The notes under the pieces are model-generated. The model ran no database searches and was not told where the DNA came from. It saw only the letters and a program-made list of their open reading frames with translations. Below, piece after piece: positions 53,816 to 63,444 of a DNA stretch of 64,000 bases; positions within the stretch are counted from its first letter, which is position 1; the number at the start of each line of letters is the position of its first letter. Position numbers and translations under genes: made by a program. Source of the stretch: Bacillota bacterium (lineage in GTDB: Bacteria > Bacillota > Clostridia > Lachnospirales > Lachnospiraceae); the NCBI GenBank assembly GCA_029224465.1, contig JAQXUQ010000008.1, positions 1 to 64,000 of the forward strand, in the 5' to 3' direction.

Positions 53816-55930
53816 ATGCGCAAAGCAGACAAAACCAGACGCACAGGTAAAAAGAAGCATGGAAAACGGATCATTGCGGTGGTGCTGATCCTGGCTGCGG
53901 CGGCGGTGGCCGGCTTTTTCCTGTACAGACATTTTCATCAGCAGGAAGAGATGCCGGCCGATACGCAGCCCGCGCCGGAACAGGTGATCCGCACCGATCT
54001 GGAGAATATCTACAGCGCATCCGGCAGCGTTATCAGCGCGGATGAAGATAACGCGAATCCGCAGAGCTTCGGCGATACCACATATCCGATCAACGAAGTG
54101 TTTGTCAAGGTAGGGGACAGCGTGAAGGCAGGAGACCGTCTGTATACGCTGGATATGACCGACGTTGAAAATGATATCGCGCTTGCGCAGAAAAAGCTTT
54201 CGATCGAACAGCAGCAGAATGCGATTGATCAGGCGGCTGCCGGAAGAGCGGTCCGGTCCGCGCAGGAGACATCCGCGCAGCAGTACGAGGACGCAACGAG
54301 AACGCTGACCGAGCAGGCGGAAGATACCAATAAAGCCATTCTGGAGCAGGTGCATTCACAGCAGGATGTCGACAGATTCATCAGGGCGGAATCCGACGCG
54401 AAGGCGGCGCTCGATGCCGCGCAGAAAGCAGCGGATGCGGCTGATCAGAAGTACGCAGGGCTGCAGAGCGCTGTCAGTAACGCGCAGAGGGCCTCCAATG
54501 ACGCTTCGCAGGCGGCCGCGTCGGCGCCGGATATTTCAAAGCTGACGCCGCCCGCAGAGCCTGCATTGCCGCAGGAGCCGGTGGCACCGACAGCCCCTGC
54601 TGTGCCTGTCAAACAGGACGGTGAAACGCAGGAGCACTATGATGCGGTAATGGGAGAATATGCGGACGCCAAGCGAAAGTATGATCAGGATCAGGCGGCA
54701 TATGAGAATGCCCTCAAGGCTTATAACGAGCAAAAGGATCAGCTGATGGCTGATTATAATAAAGCGAAAGCGGAATATGACAAGCAGGTTGCAGATTACA
54801 ACGCTGCAAAGGCGAAATCCGGGGAAAGCGCGCAGAAAGTAACCGACGCCTCTTACGCGCTCACGCAGGCACAGCAGAATCTTTCGGATTATTCCGCGGA
54901 GCATGACAAAACCTCTGCCGCGCTGTCCAAAGCGCAGAGCGACTATGACGCGGCAAAGTCCGCGAGGGAAGCCGCGGAAGCAGCTTTGAAGACCGCGCAG
55001 CAGGGTGTTACCAGCAGCGTCCGCTCTCTGGAGCAGCAGGGCTCTGCCACAAAAACCGCAAACCGCTCGACTTATGAAAGCGAGCTTTCCGCGAAAGACA
55101 GCGCTGCCAAGCAGGCGCTTGCAAATCAGGCCGGAACGCTGGACGCGCAGGATACTTTGAAAAGGGCGAAACAAAAACTCGAAAACGGTACGGTCTACGC
55201 GGAGATGGACGGTACGGTTACCGCGGTCAACATCGTGCCGGGACAGTCTTATTCCGGCGCGGGCGCAGTCGTGATCAATAATCTCGGCCAGATGAAAGTG
55301 ACGGTCAATGTCGACGAAGGCCACATCGCGGATCTGCATGTCGGGACGCCGGTCCGCATCAAAACAGACTCCACGGGGGAAGAAACGCTGACGGGTAAGG
55401 TCTGTTTTACCGCGCTGACACCGGTTTCGGATACGGAAACACCCTCGGATCCGAAGGCGGGCAGCGGCAGCAGTACCTCTTCTCAATCGTCGCAGAGCGG
55501 CACCGGCCAGAACAAAGGAAAAGCGCAGTACCGTGTCGACATCTCGCTGGATCAGGCAAACGAGCGCCTGCGCCTTGGTATGACCGCGAGGATCGACTTT
55601 GTCCTTGCCAGTGAAAAGAATGTGCTGGCCGTGCCTACGTCCTGCATAACAACAGATCCGGACGGCAGCTCTTACGTAACTGTTCTTCGCGGCGCGTCTC
55701 CCGAAGCCGCAGAGGCAATGACCGGGGCAGCGGAAGATGCCGGATCAGCGGACAGCGCGCCGGGAACGGATGATCTGGGGCAGAGCATGCAGATCCCTGT
55801 TGAAACCGGCATTTCCAACGACTATTACACCCAGATTACGTCGGGCGATCTGAGGGAAGGAGATCAGGTTCTGCCGGCGGCTTCTTCCGGGGGCTCCGAA
55901 GACGGGATGCTGAGCGGCATCTACGGCTGA
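53816..55930 (+). CDS. HlyD/RND-type membrane fusion (adaptor) protein with long coiled coil
   Basis: A 704-residue adaptor. A basic N-terminus and one TM helix (IIAVVLILAAAAVAGFFLY) anchor it. The first lipoyl half is INEVFVKVGDSVKAGDRLYT; the second is GTVYAEMDGTVTAVNIVPGQ. Between them is an unusually long Ala/Gln/Asp-rich coiled coil (about residues 125-460), broken near 240-270 by a Pro-rich hinge (PAEPALPQEPVAP). Beta-barrel parts follow (VTVNVDEGHIADLHVGTPVR), then a Ser/Gly-rich loop, then VPTSCITTDPDGSSYVTVL. It works with the ATPase and permease encoded 13 nt downstream, as in MacA-MacB. ATG 53816 follows GGGGAG. Confidence 0.85.
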   Translation: MRKADKTRRTGKKKHGKRIIAVVLILAAAAVAGFFLYRHFHQQEEMPADTQPAPEQVIRTDLENIYSASGSVISADEDNANPQSFGDTTYPINEVFVKVGDSVKAGDRLYTLDMTDVENDIALAQKKLSIEQQQNAIDQAAAGRAVRSAQETSAQQYEDATRTLTEQAEDTNKAILEQVHSQQDVDRFIRAESDAKAALDAAQKAADAADQKYAGLQSAVSNAQRASNDASQAAASAPDISKLTPPAEPALPQEPVAPTAPAVPVKQDGETQEHYDAVMGEYADAKRKYDQDQAAYENALKAYNEQKDQLMADYNKAKAEYDKQVADYNAAKAKSGESAQKVTDASYALTQAQQNLSDYSAEHDKTSAALSKAQSDYDAAKSAREAAEAALKTAQQGVTSSVRSLEQQGSATKTANRSTYESELSAKDSAAKQALANQAGTLDAQDTLKRAKQKLENGTVYAEMDGTVTAVNIVPGQSYSGAGAVVINNLGQMKVTVNVDEGHIADLHVGTPVRIKTDSTGEETLTGKVCFTALTPVSDTETPSDPKAGSGSSTSSQSSQSGTGQNKGKAQYRVDISLDQANERLRLGMTARIDFVLASEKNVLAVPTSCITTDPDGSSYVTVLRGASPEAAEAMTGAAEDAGSADSAPGTDDLGQSMQIPVETGISNDYYTQITSGDLREGDQVLPAASSGGSEDGMLSGIYG

Positions 55931-55943
55931 AACGGAGACGCGT

Positions 55944-56645
55944 ATGGACAGCATCATTCATCTTGAGAAAATTATTAAGAAATATTATATCGGCACCGAG
56001 AATGAACTCGAAGTTCTGCATGGAATCGACCTCGATGTGGAGGAAGGCGAGTTCACCTCGATCGTCGGAGAATCCGGCTCCGGCAAGAGCACGCTCATGA
56101 ACATCATCGGGATTCTGGACCGGCCGACCGAGGGAAACTATGAGCTTCTGGGAATTGATATCGGAAGTCTCTCCGACGACGCCTGCGCGGCGATCAGGGG
56201 GAAACAGATCGGGTTTGTTTTTCAGACCTATAACCTGATCCCCAGAATGAGCGCACGTGAGAACGTGGAAGTTCCGCTTCTGTACGCGGGCATGCCGCCG
56301 GCGCAGCGGAAGGAACGCGCCGAGTATCTTTTAGAGCTCGTCGGTATGCAGGACCGGATGGATCACAGTCCGGATGAACTCTCCGGCGGACAGAAGCAGA
56401 GAGTCGCGATTGCGAGGGCTATGGCAAATGATCCGGCGATGATCCTCGCGGACGAACCGACCGGCGCTCTCGACTCCGCGACAAGCCGGATGATCATGGA
56501 TATCTTCCACAGGCTTCACACAGAACAGGGAAAGACGATCCTGCTGATCACGCATTCGCAGAATCTTGCGGAGGAAACGCCCAGAATTCTGACACTGATG
56601 GACGGAAGGATCACGGGGGAAAGGAGAGGCGCGCATGCTGGGTGA
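55944..56645 (+). CDS. ABC transporter ATPase (MacB/LolD type)
   Basis: A 233-residue ATPase of the export family that pairs with MacB/FtsX-fold permeases. Walker [17 protein letters not shown]-loop [17 protein letters not shown], signature [14 protein letters not shown], Walker [13 protein letters not shown]-loop ITHS. The end overlaps the permease gene by 11 nt. It powers the mechanotransmission export system formed with the adaptor before it and permease after it. Confidence 0.95.
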   Translation: MDSIIHLEKIIKKYYIGTENELEVLHGIDLDVEEGEFTSIVGESGSGKSTLMNIIGILDRPTEGNYELLGIDIGSLSDDACAAIRGKQIGFVFQTYNLIPRMSARENVEVPLLYAGMPPAQRKERAEYLLELVGMQDRMDHSPDELSGGQKQRVAIARAMANDPAMILADEPTGALDSATSRMIMDIFHRLHTEQGKTILLITHSQNLAEETPRILTLMDGRITGERRGAHAG

Positions 56646-57933
56646 GAATGTAAGGCTTGCTTTTAAAAGCATGGCCGCCAATAAACTACGGACTTTCCTT
56701 ACCATGCTGGGCATCATCATCGGCATTGCCGCGGTCATCGCGATCATGACCGTGGGAAACTCCCAGACTGCCGAAAACGAACGCCAGAATTCGATGTACG
56801 GTGTCAACACCATGAATGTCTACATGTGGCTGAAGGACGGAATCCAGCTGGATGAGAACACCGACATGAGCCGCTATCAGCCGCAGTTCACGAAGGAAAT
56901 GATGCAGAAGATGGTGGACAACTACAGTGACAAAATTGAGGCGGTCGCGGTCACGAGCTGGGCAGGCAGCGGGACGGCTTACCCGGACAAGGCAAAAGAT
57001 GAAAAGGTCTACGCGAACTTTGATCTGCAGGGCGTGAACCCCGGGTATTTTACGGTCAATGCCGGCATGGTGCCGCTGCAGGAGGGAAGAGTTTTTGCGG
57101 ACAATGAGCTCAAGGGCGACAGCTATGTCTGCGTTGTTTCCGATCTTTTTGCGAAGAGCCTGTACGGGGAAGATGTCAGCGCGGCGCTCGGGAAAAGGGT
57201 AAGCTGCACAATCAACGGAGAAGCTGGTTATACTTATACAATCATCGGCGTATACTCTGTCAACATGGGCGATATGGGTCAGATGGACGCCTCGTCTCTC
57301 AAGGACATGTCCACAACCATGTATATTCCGTACCGGAACGCGGTTACGATGGCGCTTGTAAACGACAAAACTGCGGACAAGATCAGCTATTTCGATATCG
57401 GCGCGGTCCCCGGAACCGATGTGATCAGTTTCAGTCAGGAGCTGCAGGATTATCTGACATCGCTTCTGCCTGCGGACTCGAATTTCCAGATCAACGTGTA
57501 CAACAATCAGGAGTGGATCAAGCAGGCAAATGAGAACATGAAACGCCAGACGCTGACCATCACGTTAATCGGCGCGATCGCGCTCCTTGTCGGCGGTATC
57601 GGTGTCATGAACATCATGACCGTATCGATCACCGAAAGAACGAGAGAGATCGGAACCAGAAAAGCACTCGGAGCGAGGAAGCGGGATATCCGGCTGCAGT
57701 TCATCACAGAAGCCGTTATTCTGAGCCTTACGGGAGGCGTTATCGGTATTGCCGCCGGTATTCTGACGGGCCTGCTTGTATGCAGGTTTGTACAGGGAAT
57801 CCCGCCGGTTGTTTCTCCTGCGAGTGTTGTGATCTCGTTTCTGTTTTCCATCGCGGTCGGAATCTTTTTCGGATTTTATCCGGCCAGCCGCGCGGCAAAA
57901 CTGGATCCGATCGAAGCGCTTCGTTATGAGTAA
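56635..57933 (+). CDS. MacB/FtsX-fold ABC permease
   Basis: A 432-residue permease. TM1 is near residues 18-42 (LRTFLTMLGIIIGIAAVIAIM). A large extracellular domain (about 45-300) follows, then three TM helices at the C-terminus, with the FtsX motif TERTREIGTRKALGARKRDI and the ending PASRAAKLDPIEALRYE. Such systems export peptides, toxins or lipoproteins, or give resistance to antimicrobial peptides; the substrate here is unknown. Its gene overlaps that of the ATPase. Confidence 0.93.
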   Translation: MLGENVRLAFKSMAANKLRTFLTMLGIIIGIAAVIAIMTVGNSQTAENERQNSMYGVNTMNVYMWLKDGIQLDENTDMSRYQPQFTKEMMQKMVDNYSDKIEAVAVTSWAGSGTAYPDKAKDEKVYANFDLQGVNPGYFTVNAGMVPLQEGRVFADNELKGDSYVCVVSDLFAKSLYGEDVSAALGKRVSCTINGEAGYTYTIIGVYSVNMGDMGQMDASSLKDMSTTMYIPYRNAVTMALVNDKTADKISYFDIGAVPGTDVISFSQELQDYLTSLLPADSNFQINVYNNQEWIKQANENMKRQTLTITLIGAIALLVGGIGVMNIMTVSITERTREIGTRKALGARKRDIRLQFITEAVILSLTGGVIGIAAGILTGLLVCRFVQGIPPVVSPASVVISFLFSIAVGIFFGFYPASRAAKLDPIEALRYE

Positions 57934-58002
57934 CGCGCCGCAGGCGGACGGGACGCAAGCCCTGTGTAACGTGCCGCGCTCAGACGGGGTGCTGCCAGCC
58001 GC
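57931..58002 (+). repeat. Imperfect 36-nt tandem repeat
   Basis: The gap after the permease gene holds two related units 36 nt apart: TAACGCGCCGC (57931-57941) and TAACGTGCCGC (57967-57977), each followed by GACGGG at the same offset. The first unit includes the permease stop codon. No T-run terminator is evident. Confidence 0.5.
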
Positions 58003-58044
58003 AGGAAACGCACTGAAGCCAGATGAAAGAGGTTGAAATGGTTT

Positions 58045-58428
58045 ATGAACATAATTGATTATCAGGACGCCCGGCCGATCTACGAACAGATCTGCGACGG
58101 ATACAAGACGCTGATCCTGAAGAAAGTGATGCTTCCGAATGATCCGATGCCGTCGGTACGCAGTCTTGCCGTGGATTTGTCGACGAATCCCAACACCGTG
58201 CAGCGCGCCTTTTCGGAACTCGAACGGCAGGGGTTCATTTATACGGTGAAGGGTAAGGGCAGTTTTGTAAACGGCGATGCGCCGCTTCTGGAAAACAAGA
58301 AAAAAGAGCTGATTAACCGGCTTGTCCTGTGGATGAAAGAGGCGGGAGAGCTAGGCTTTGACGCGGATCAGCTTTATCAGGCGGCACTGGCTCTGAAAAC
58401 CGGCAGCAGTGGAGGGATGATCCAATGA
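58045..58428 (+). CDS. GntR-family (YtrA-type) transcriptional regulator
   Basis: A 127-residue regulator. The winged helix starts ARPIYEQICDGYKTLIL and includes MPSVRSLAVDLSTNPNTVQRA (recognition helix) and GFIYTVKGKGSFV (wing). The short C-terminal helical part is the YtrA type, not the large effector domain of other GntR groups. YtrA proteins repress neighbouring ABC transporter genes and respond to cell-wall antibiotics in Bacillus. I choose ATG 58045, since the family starts near that point; ribosome site AAAGAGG is 12 nt away. It overlaps the ATPase gene by 4 nt. Confidence 0.88.
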   Translation: MNIIDYQDARPIYEQICDGYKTLILKKVMLPNDPMPSVRSLAVDLSTNPNTVQRAFSELERQGFIYTVKGKGSFVNGDAPLLENKKKELINRLVLWMKEAGELGFDADQLYQAALALKTGSSGGMIQ

Positions 58429-59345
58429 TTGAAACAATGCATCTTACGAAAAAATTCCGCGGCGAGGGAAAGAGAGTCGTTACCGCGGTCAATGATGTCT
58501 CCCTGAAACTGGAAGACGCGAAAGTGTTCGGGCTTGTCGGAACCAACGGCGCCGGTAAGTCCACGCTGCTGCGCATTCTTTCCGGGGTTATGAAGCAGGA
58601 TGACGGCATGGTCTGCATCGACCGGGAACCGGTTTATAATAATCCGGAGAGCAAGGCAAAGCTCTTCTTTGTCCCTTCCGACTCATATTTTTTCAGCGCG
58701 GGCTGCCCGATGGACATGGGCGTTTATTATCAGTGTGTCTATGACACTTTTGATATGCAGAAATATCTGAAGCTTTTAAAAAGCTTCAATCTGGACCCGG
58801 AGCGGCGGATCAGCGAGTTTTCCAAAGGCATGAAGAAGCAGCTGTCGATCCTTCTTGCGCTCAGCGCAGGGACCAGATATGTTTTGCTCGACGAGACCTT
58901 TGACGGGCTCGATCCGCTCGTGCGTCAGGCAATGAAAAGCCTTTTCGCGAATGAAATCGTAAGCCGGGGGCTCACACCGGTCCTGTCCTCGCATAATCTC
59001 AGGGAAATCGAGGATATCTGCGATTCGATCGGGCTGCTGCACCAGGGAGGACTTCTGCTTTCCAGTGATATTGAAGATATGAAGCTTGGTATGCAGAAGA
59101 TTCAGGTCGTATTCGCGTCCGAAGACGACCGTAAAAACGCGGAGGCAATGCTGCATATTCTGACGCATGAGAGCAGAGGACGGCTGCATACCTATACAGT
59201 CAGTGCCTCGAGAGAAGAAGCAGAACAAAAATTCAGAGGGGTTTCAACAGTATTTTTTGAAGTGCTGCCGCTGTCTCTGGAAGAAATCTTTATCAGTGAA
59301 ACGGAGGCTTCGGGATATGACATCCGCAAAATCATCCTCAATTAA
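58425..59345 (+). CDS. ABC transporter ATPase (YtrB-like)
   Basis: A 306-residue ATPase. Walker A LVGTNGAGKSTLLRIL, a divergent signature FSKGMKKQLSILLAL in place of LSGGQ, Walker B YVLLDETFDGLDP, H-loop LSSHNLRE. The C-terminal 80 residues form a regulatory extension. GntR-ATPase-permease order and overlaps mark a YtrA-type operon. It overlaps the permease gene by 29 nt. Confidence 0.9.
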   Translation: MIETMHLTKKFRGEGKRVVTAVNDVSLKLEDAKVFGLVGTNGAGKSTLLRILSGVMKQDDGMVCIDREPVYNNPESKAKLFFVPSDSYFFSAGCPMDMGVYYQCVYDTFDMQKYLKLLKSFNLDPERRISEFSKGMKKQLSILLALSAGTRYVLLDETFDGLDPLVRQAMKSLFANEIVSRGLTPVLSSHNLREIEDICDSIGLLHQGGLLLSSDIEDMKLGMQKIQVVFASEDDRKNAEAMLHILTHESRGRLHTYTVSASREEAEQKFRGVSTVFFEVLPLSLEEIFISETEASGYDIRKIILN

Positions 59346-61470
59346 TACCTTTTCCGGCATGCAGAAGCTGCTCTTCAAGAGAAGCTTCTGGCTGGCTGCT
59401 TTGAATGTGCTGTATCTTCTGCTGTATTATCCGGCAGGCACGATCATACAGCTTGTCAGAATCGATATGATCAATGAGGAGCAGCCGCTTGCGGCGCAGC
59501 TCCAGGCAAGATTTTGTGAAGTCAGCACCTGGCTCGGCATCCGCTCCTCCCGGCTGTTTCCTGTCGTACTGCTTGGCATCATCACAGGGCTGCAGGCGTT
59601 TGGATATCTTTTTTCCATGGTTAAGATGGATTTCTATCAGAGCCAGCCGGTCTCCGGAAAAAGAGTGTTCTTCGGGAAATTTGTGCATGGTATTCTGCTG
59701 TTTGAGCTGCCTCTTCTTGTCATCGGAGGTCTCACGATTCCGGTGCTTTATTTCATGCACTCTCTGAACGGAGCGGGCACGCTGGAGATACTCCTGCAGA
59801 TGGCGCGGATGAGCATCTATTTCATCAGCGGATACTGCGTTACGATCTTCGCGGCCATGGTAACAGGCAATCTTCTGGTAGCAGCAGGCGTTTCCGTCTT
59901 TATAAATTCGATGGATATCATCTTCCGGAAGCTCCTCCTGTCCTATGAACAGCAGTTCTTCAAAACCTTTGTCGGCATGTATGATCTTCCGGAGAAGTAT
60001 TACGGAATCTTTCCTCTCGGAAACGCATTTTTCGGATCAGAACTGGTCTCAAGCGGACAATATATGTCGGATTCCTATTCGCCGATGAGTCTGCAGCTGA
60101 TGGGGACCCTTTACAGCCGGATTTTTCCTGCGGACGCAGCCGTCGTTCTGACAGGCCTTGTCTGTTTTATCGCAGGCTATTGCCTTTTTAAGGAACGGAA
60201 GGCAGAGTCGGCAGGAAAGTCCGTCATTTTCGCGTCTGTCCGCGGATTGATCAAATTTATCGCAGGGACAGCTGCGGGACTGGGAATCGGCATCCTGATT
60301 TTTGATGTTTTCAATGTTTCCTCCGATGCCGGCAAAAACGGAAATGCGACGATGCTGATCGCGGCAGGTGGAATCCTGTGCAGCGCGTTTCTGGTATCCT
60401 CCCTGATCGAATGTATCTACGAACAGAGCATCCGCGGATTCTTTAAGAATCTGTGGCAGACAACCATCATCTGCGCGGCCGCTGTTCTGATCATGCTGAC
60501 TTTCCGGCATGATATCTTCGGATATGACCGGTTTGTGCCGGATGCATCCAAAGTCGCGTACGCGCAGCTGACGCATTATCCCGAGCTCGACAGCAATTAC
60601 AGTCCGGCTGGCAATCAGAACCTGCAAGGCAGCTTTAGCTCATTGATGGATTTGCAGAGGCAGAATATGAAGCTGACGAATATTCCCGCCGTGATTGATA
60701 TCGCGAAGGAAGGGCAGGCAGCGCTCGTGCAGTCAGAGGATGACGAAAGCGGCTTTTCGGCGCAGGTCACCTATTACATGAAAAACGGGAGAATCATCAG
60801 CAGAAACCTGCTGATTCCTTATTCGATGGAGAAAAAGAAACTGGATGCTGTCTGGAAATCCGAAGAATACAGAGAAGGTTACTTCCCTGTATACCACGAT
60901 GAGGAACGGGTACAGCAGCTGGAAAACTGGGATCTGCAGTATCTAAACGGGGTTGCCGGGAAGAAGGGACCGCAGGGACTTTACCGGAAGATCGCGCAGG
61001 CTTACCGCGAAGATCTTGCGCGGTATGATGCCGCTGCAGCAATGGCGACTCCGATCGGCATTATCCGGTTTGACGCGGCATGGCCGGTCACCAAGGATTC
61101 GACCGGCACAATTTCCCTGGCGGTTTATCCCGGATTTAAAAACACAATTGCGTTACTTAAAAAAGAGAATCTCTGGCTGGATCCGGCGGCGGACTGCGCG
61201 GACCGGATCGAAAAGATCACGGTAAGTTATTATGGTGATGACGGACAAAACGCGTCGCGGACATATACGGATTCCGGCAAAATAGAGGAAATCCTAAGAC
61301 ACATGAAACCGGATGATCTTGGCGGCGAACTTACGAGGACGGATGATATGCGGTGGGATGTCAGCATCAATATTATTCCGAAAGACGAATCCGGAAGTCC
61401 TACGGGTAATTTCCCGAAAGATGATATTCCGTCTTTTATCGTAAATGATCTGCAGCTGCCGAAAGAGTGA
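59317..61470 (+). CDS. Large ABC permease (DUF6449-type)
   Basis: A 717-residue membrane protein. About ten TM helices lie in residues 15-420 (LAALNVLYLLLYYPAGTII, LLVIGGLTIPVLYFMHSL, IYFISGYCVTIFAAMVTGN, and others). A C-terminal domain of about 290 residues outside the membrane (SPAGNQNLQGSFSSLMDLQR, GYFPVYHDEERVQQLENWD) fits what I remember of DUF6449, found on permeases beside YtrA-type regulators. Substrate is unknown; lantibiotic or cell-wall stress response is plausible from the regulator. ATG 59317 follows GGAGG by 9 nt. Confidence 0.8.
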   Translation: MTSAKSSSINTFSGMQKLLFKRSFWLAALNVLYLLLYYPAGTIIQLVRIDMINEEQPLAAQLQARFCEVSTWLGIRSSRLFPVVLLGIITGLQAFGYLFSMVKMDFYQSQPVSGKRVFFGKFVHGILLFELPLLVIGGLTIPVLYFMHSLNGAGTLEILLQMARMSIYFISGYCVTIFAAMVTGNLLVAAGVSVFINSMDIIFRKLLLSYEQQFFKTFVGMYDLPEKYYGIFPLGNAFFGSELVSSGQYMSDSYSPMSLQLMGTLYSRIFPADAAVVLTGLVCFIAGYCLFKERKAESAGKSVIFASVRGLIKFIAGTAAGLGIGILIFDVFNVSSDAGKNGNATMLIAAGGILCSAFLVSSLIECIYEQSIRGFFKNLWQTTIICAAAVLIMLTFRHDIFGYDRFVPDASKVAYAQLTHYPELDSNYSPAGNQNLQGSFSSLMDLQRQNMKLTNIPAVIDIAKEGQAALVQSEDDESGFSAQVTYYMKNGRIISRNLLIPYSMEKKKLDAVWKSEEYREGYFPVYHDEERVQQLENWDLQYLNGVAGKKGPQGLYRKIAQAYREDLARYDAAAAMATPIGIIRFDAAWPVTKDSTGTISLAVYPGFKNTIALLKKENLWLDPAADCADRIEKITVSYYGDDGQNASRTYTDSGKIEEILRHMKPDDLGGELTRTDDMRWDVSINIIPKDESGSPTGNFPKDDIPSFIVNDLQLPKE

Positions 61471-61596
61471 ATGCGCAGCCGGGAAGCCCTGGAATTTCAT
61501 TTTGTGTGTAGATCCGCTTTTGTGTGTTATATTAGTACGTATATCGGCGCTCGGCGCCGCATTACGGAATATATTTTTATGCAAAGAGGTAACTGA

Positions 61597-63444
61597 ATGG
61601 CTGAATCCGGCATAAATCAGGAAAAAGCGGAAAACATTCCGCAGCAAAGAATCCGCAATTTCTGCATCGTTGCGCATATCGATCACGGAAAGTCAACGCT
61701 TGCGGACAGGATGATCGAAAAGACCGGTGTTCTGACCGCGCGGGAGATGCAGGATCAGGTCCTTGACAATATCGAGGTTGAAAGAGAACGCGGCATCACG
61801 ATCAAGTCGCAGGCTGTCCGGCTGATTTACAAGGCAGAAGACGGCCTCGAATATATGTTCAATCTGATCGATACACCGGGCCATGTGGATTTCAACTATG
61901 AAGTCTCACGTTCGCTTGCCGCCTGCGACGGAGCGCTGCTCGTTGTAGACGCGACGCAGGGTATTCAGGCGCAGACGCTCGCGAACGTCTATCTGGCGAT
62001 GGAACACGACCTGGATGTTTTTCCGGTCATCAATAAAATTGATCTGCCGAGCGCCCGACCGGAAGAGGTCAAGCAGGAGATCGAGGATGTCATCGGCATT
62101 GAAGCGATGGACGCGCCGGAGATTTCCGCGAAGAACGGCATCAACATCGAAGAGGTGCTCGAGGATGTCATTAAGAAGATACCGGCGCCGGGGGGAGATA
62201 AAGACAAGCCGCTGCAGGCTCTCATCTTTGATTCACTGTATGATTCTTATCGCGGAGTCATTGTTTTTATCCGTCTGATGAACGGTAAAATCCGGAAAGG
62301 AACCAAAGTCCGTTTCATGGCGACCGGCGGCGTTTCTGAAGTCGTGGAAGTCGGCTATTTCGGACCGGGCCGTTTCATTCCCTGCGAGGAGCTTTCGGCA
62401 GGCATGGTCGGTTATTTCACGGCGTCAATCAAGAATATCCGGGAAGCGCGGGTCGGCGACACCGTTACGGAGGACGAGCGGCCTTGCGACAAGGCACTGC
62501 CCGGTTACAAAAAGGCGCAGTCTATGGTTTTCGCGGGGCTCTACCCGCAGGATACCGCCAAGTATCCGGATCTGAAGGACGCGCTGGAAAAGTTCCAGCT
62601 ATCGGACGCATCCCTATCATTTGAACCGGAGACGTCGCTTGCTCTCGGCTTTGGTTTCCGCTGCGGGTTCCTGGGGCTCCTGCATATGGAAGTCGTTCTC
62701 GAGCGGCTGGAGCGCGAATATGATCTCGATATAATCTCGACCGCGCCGGGCGTTATCTACAAGATTTACAAGAACGACGGCACGGTGATGGAACTGACCA
62801 ATCCCGCGAATCTGCCGGATCCTTCCGTGATCGAGCATATGGAAGAGCCGGTGGTCGAGGCAAGGATCATGGTCACCAGTGAATATATCGGCCCCATCAT
62901 GCAGCTCTGTCAGGAGCGGCGCGGCGTATATCAGGGGACGGATTATATTGAAGCCGGCCGGGCTGTCCTTAAATATGACCTGCCGCTCAATGAAATCATT
63001 TATGACTTCTTCGACGCGCTTAAATCGAGGTCGAGAGGCTACGCGTCGATCGATTATGAGCTCAAGGGATATGTGCCCTCGAAGCTCGTGAAGCTGGATA
63101 TTCTTGTTAACAAAGAGCCGGTTGATGCGCTTTCATTCATCGTTCCGGAAGAAAGCGCGTATGAGCGCGGCAGCAAAATGTGCGAAAGGCTAAAGAACGA
63201 GATCCCGAGACAGCTGTTCGAGGTGCCGGTGCAGGCGGCGGTCGGAGGAAAGGTCATCGCGAGAGAAACCGTGAAGGCATACCGTAAGGATGTCCTTGCC
63301 AAGTGTTACGGCGGTGATATCAGCCGCAAGAAGAAACTTCTGGAAAAACAAAAAGAAGGAAAGAAGCGCATGCAGATGGTCGGAAATGTCGAAATTCCGA
63401 AGGAAGCGTTCATGAACGTTTTGAAGCTGGGCGATGAAAAGTAA
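61597..63444 (+). CDS. lepA: Elongation factor 4 (back-translocase LepA)
   Basis: A 615-residue translational GTPase. G1 [16 protein letters not shown]2 region [13 protein letters not shown]3 [10 protein letters not shown]4 INKIDLPSA, then EF-G-like domains II, III and V, and the unique C-terminal domain ([35 protein letters not shown]). AAAGAGG lies before ATG 61597. A weak promoter with TATATT at 61528-61533 lies upstream. The end overlaps hemW by 11 nt. Confidence 0.97.
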   Translation: MAESGINQEKAENIPQQRIRNFCIVAHIDHGKSTLADRMIEKTGVLTAREMQDQVLDNIEVERERGITIKSQAVRLIYKAEDGLEYMFNLIDTPGHVDFNYEVSRSLAACDGALLVVDATQGIQAQTLANVYLAMEHDLDVFPVINKIDLPSARPEEVKQEIEDVIGIEAMDAPEISAKNGINIEEVLEDVIKKIPAPGGDKDKPLQALIFDSLYDSYRGVIVFIRLMNGKIRKGTKVRFMATGGVSEVVEVGYFGPGRFIPCEELSAGMVGYFTASIKNIREARVGDTVTEDERPCDKALPGYKKAQSMVFAGLYPQDTAKYPDLKDALEKFQLSDASLSFEPETSLALGFGFRCGFLGLLHMEVVLERLEREYDLDIISTAPGVIYKIYKNDGTVMELTNPANLPDPSVIEHMEEPVVEARIMVTSEYIGPIMQLCQERRGVYQGTDYIEAGRAVLKYDLPLNEIIYDFFDALKSRSRGYASIDYELKGYVPSKLVKLDILVNKEPVDALSFIVPEESAYERGSKMCERLKNEIPRQLFEVPVQAAVGGKVIARETVKAYRKDVLAKCYGGDISRKKKLLEKQKEGKKRMQMVGNVEIPKEAFMNVLKLGDEK

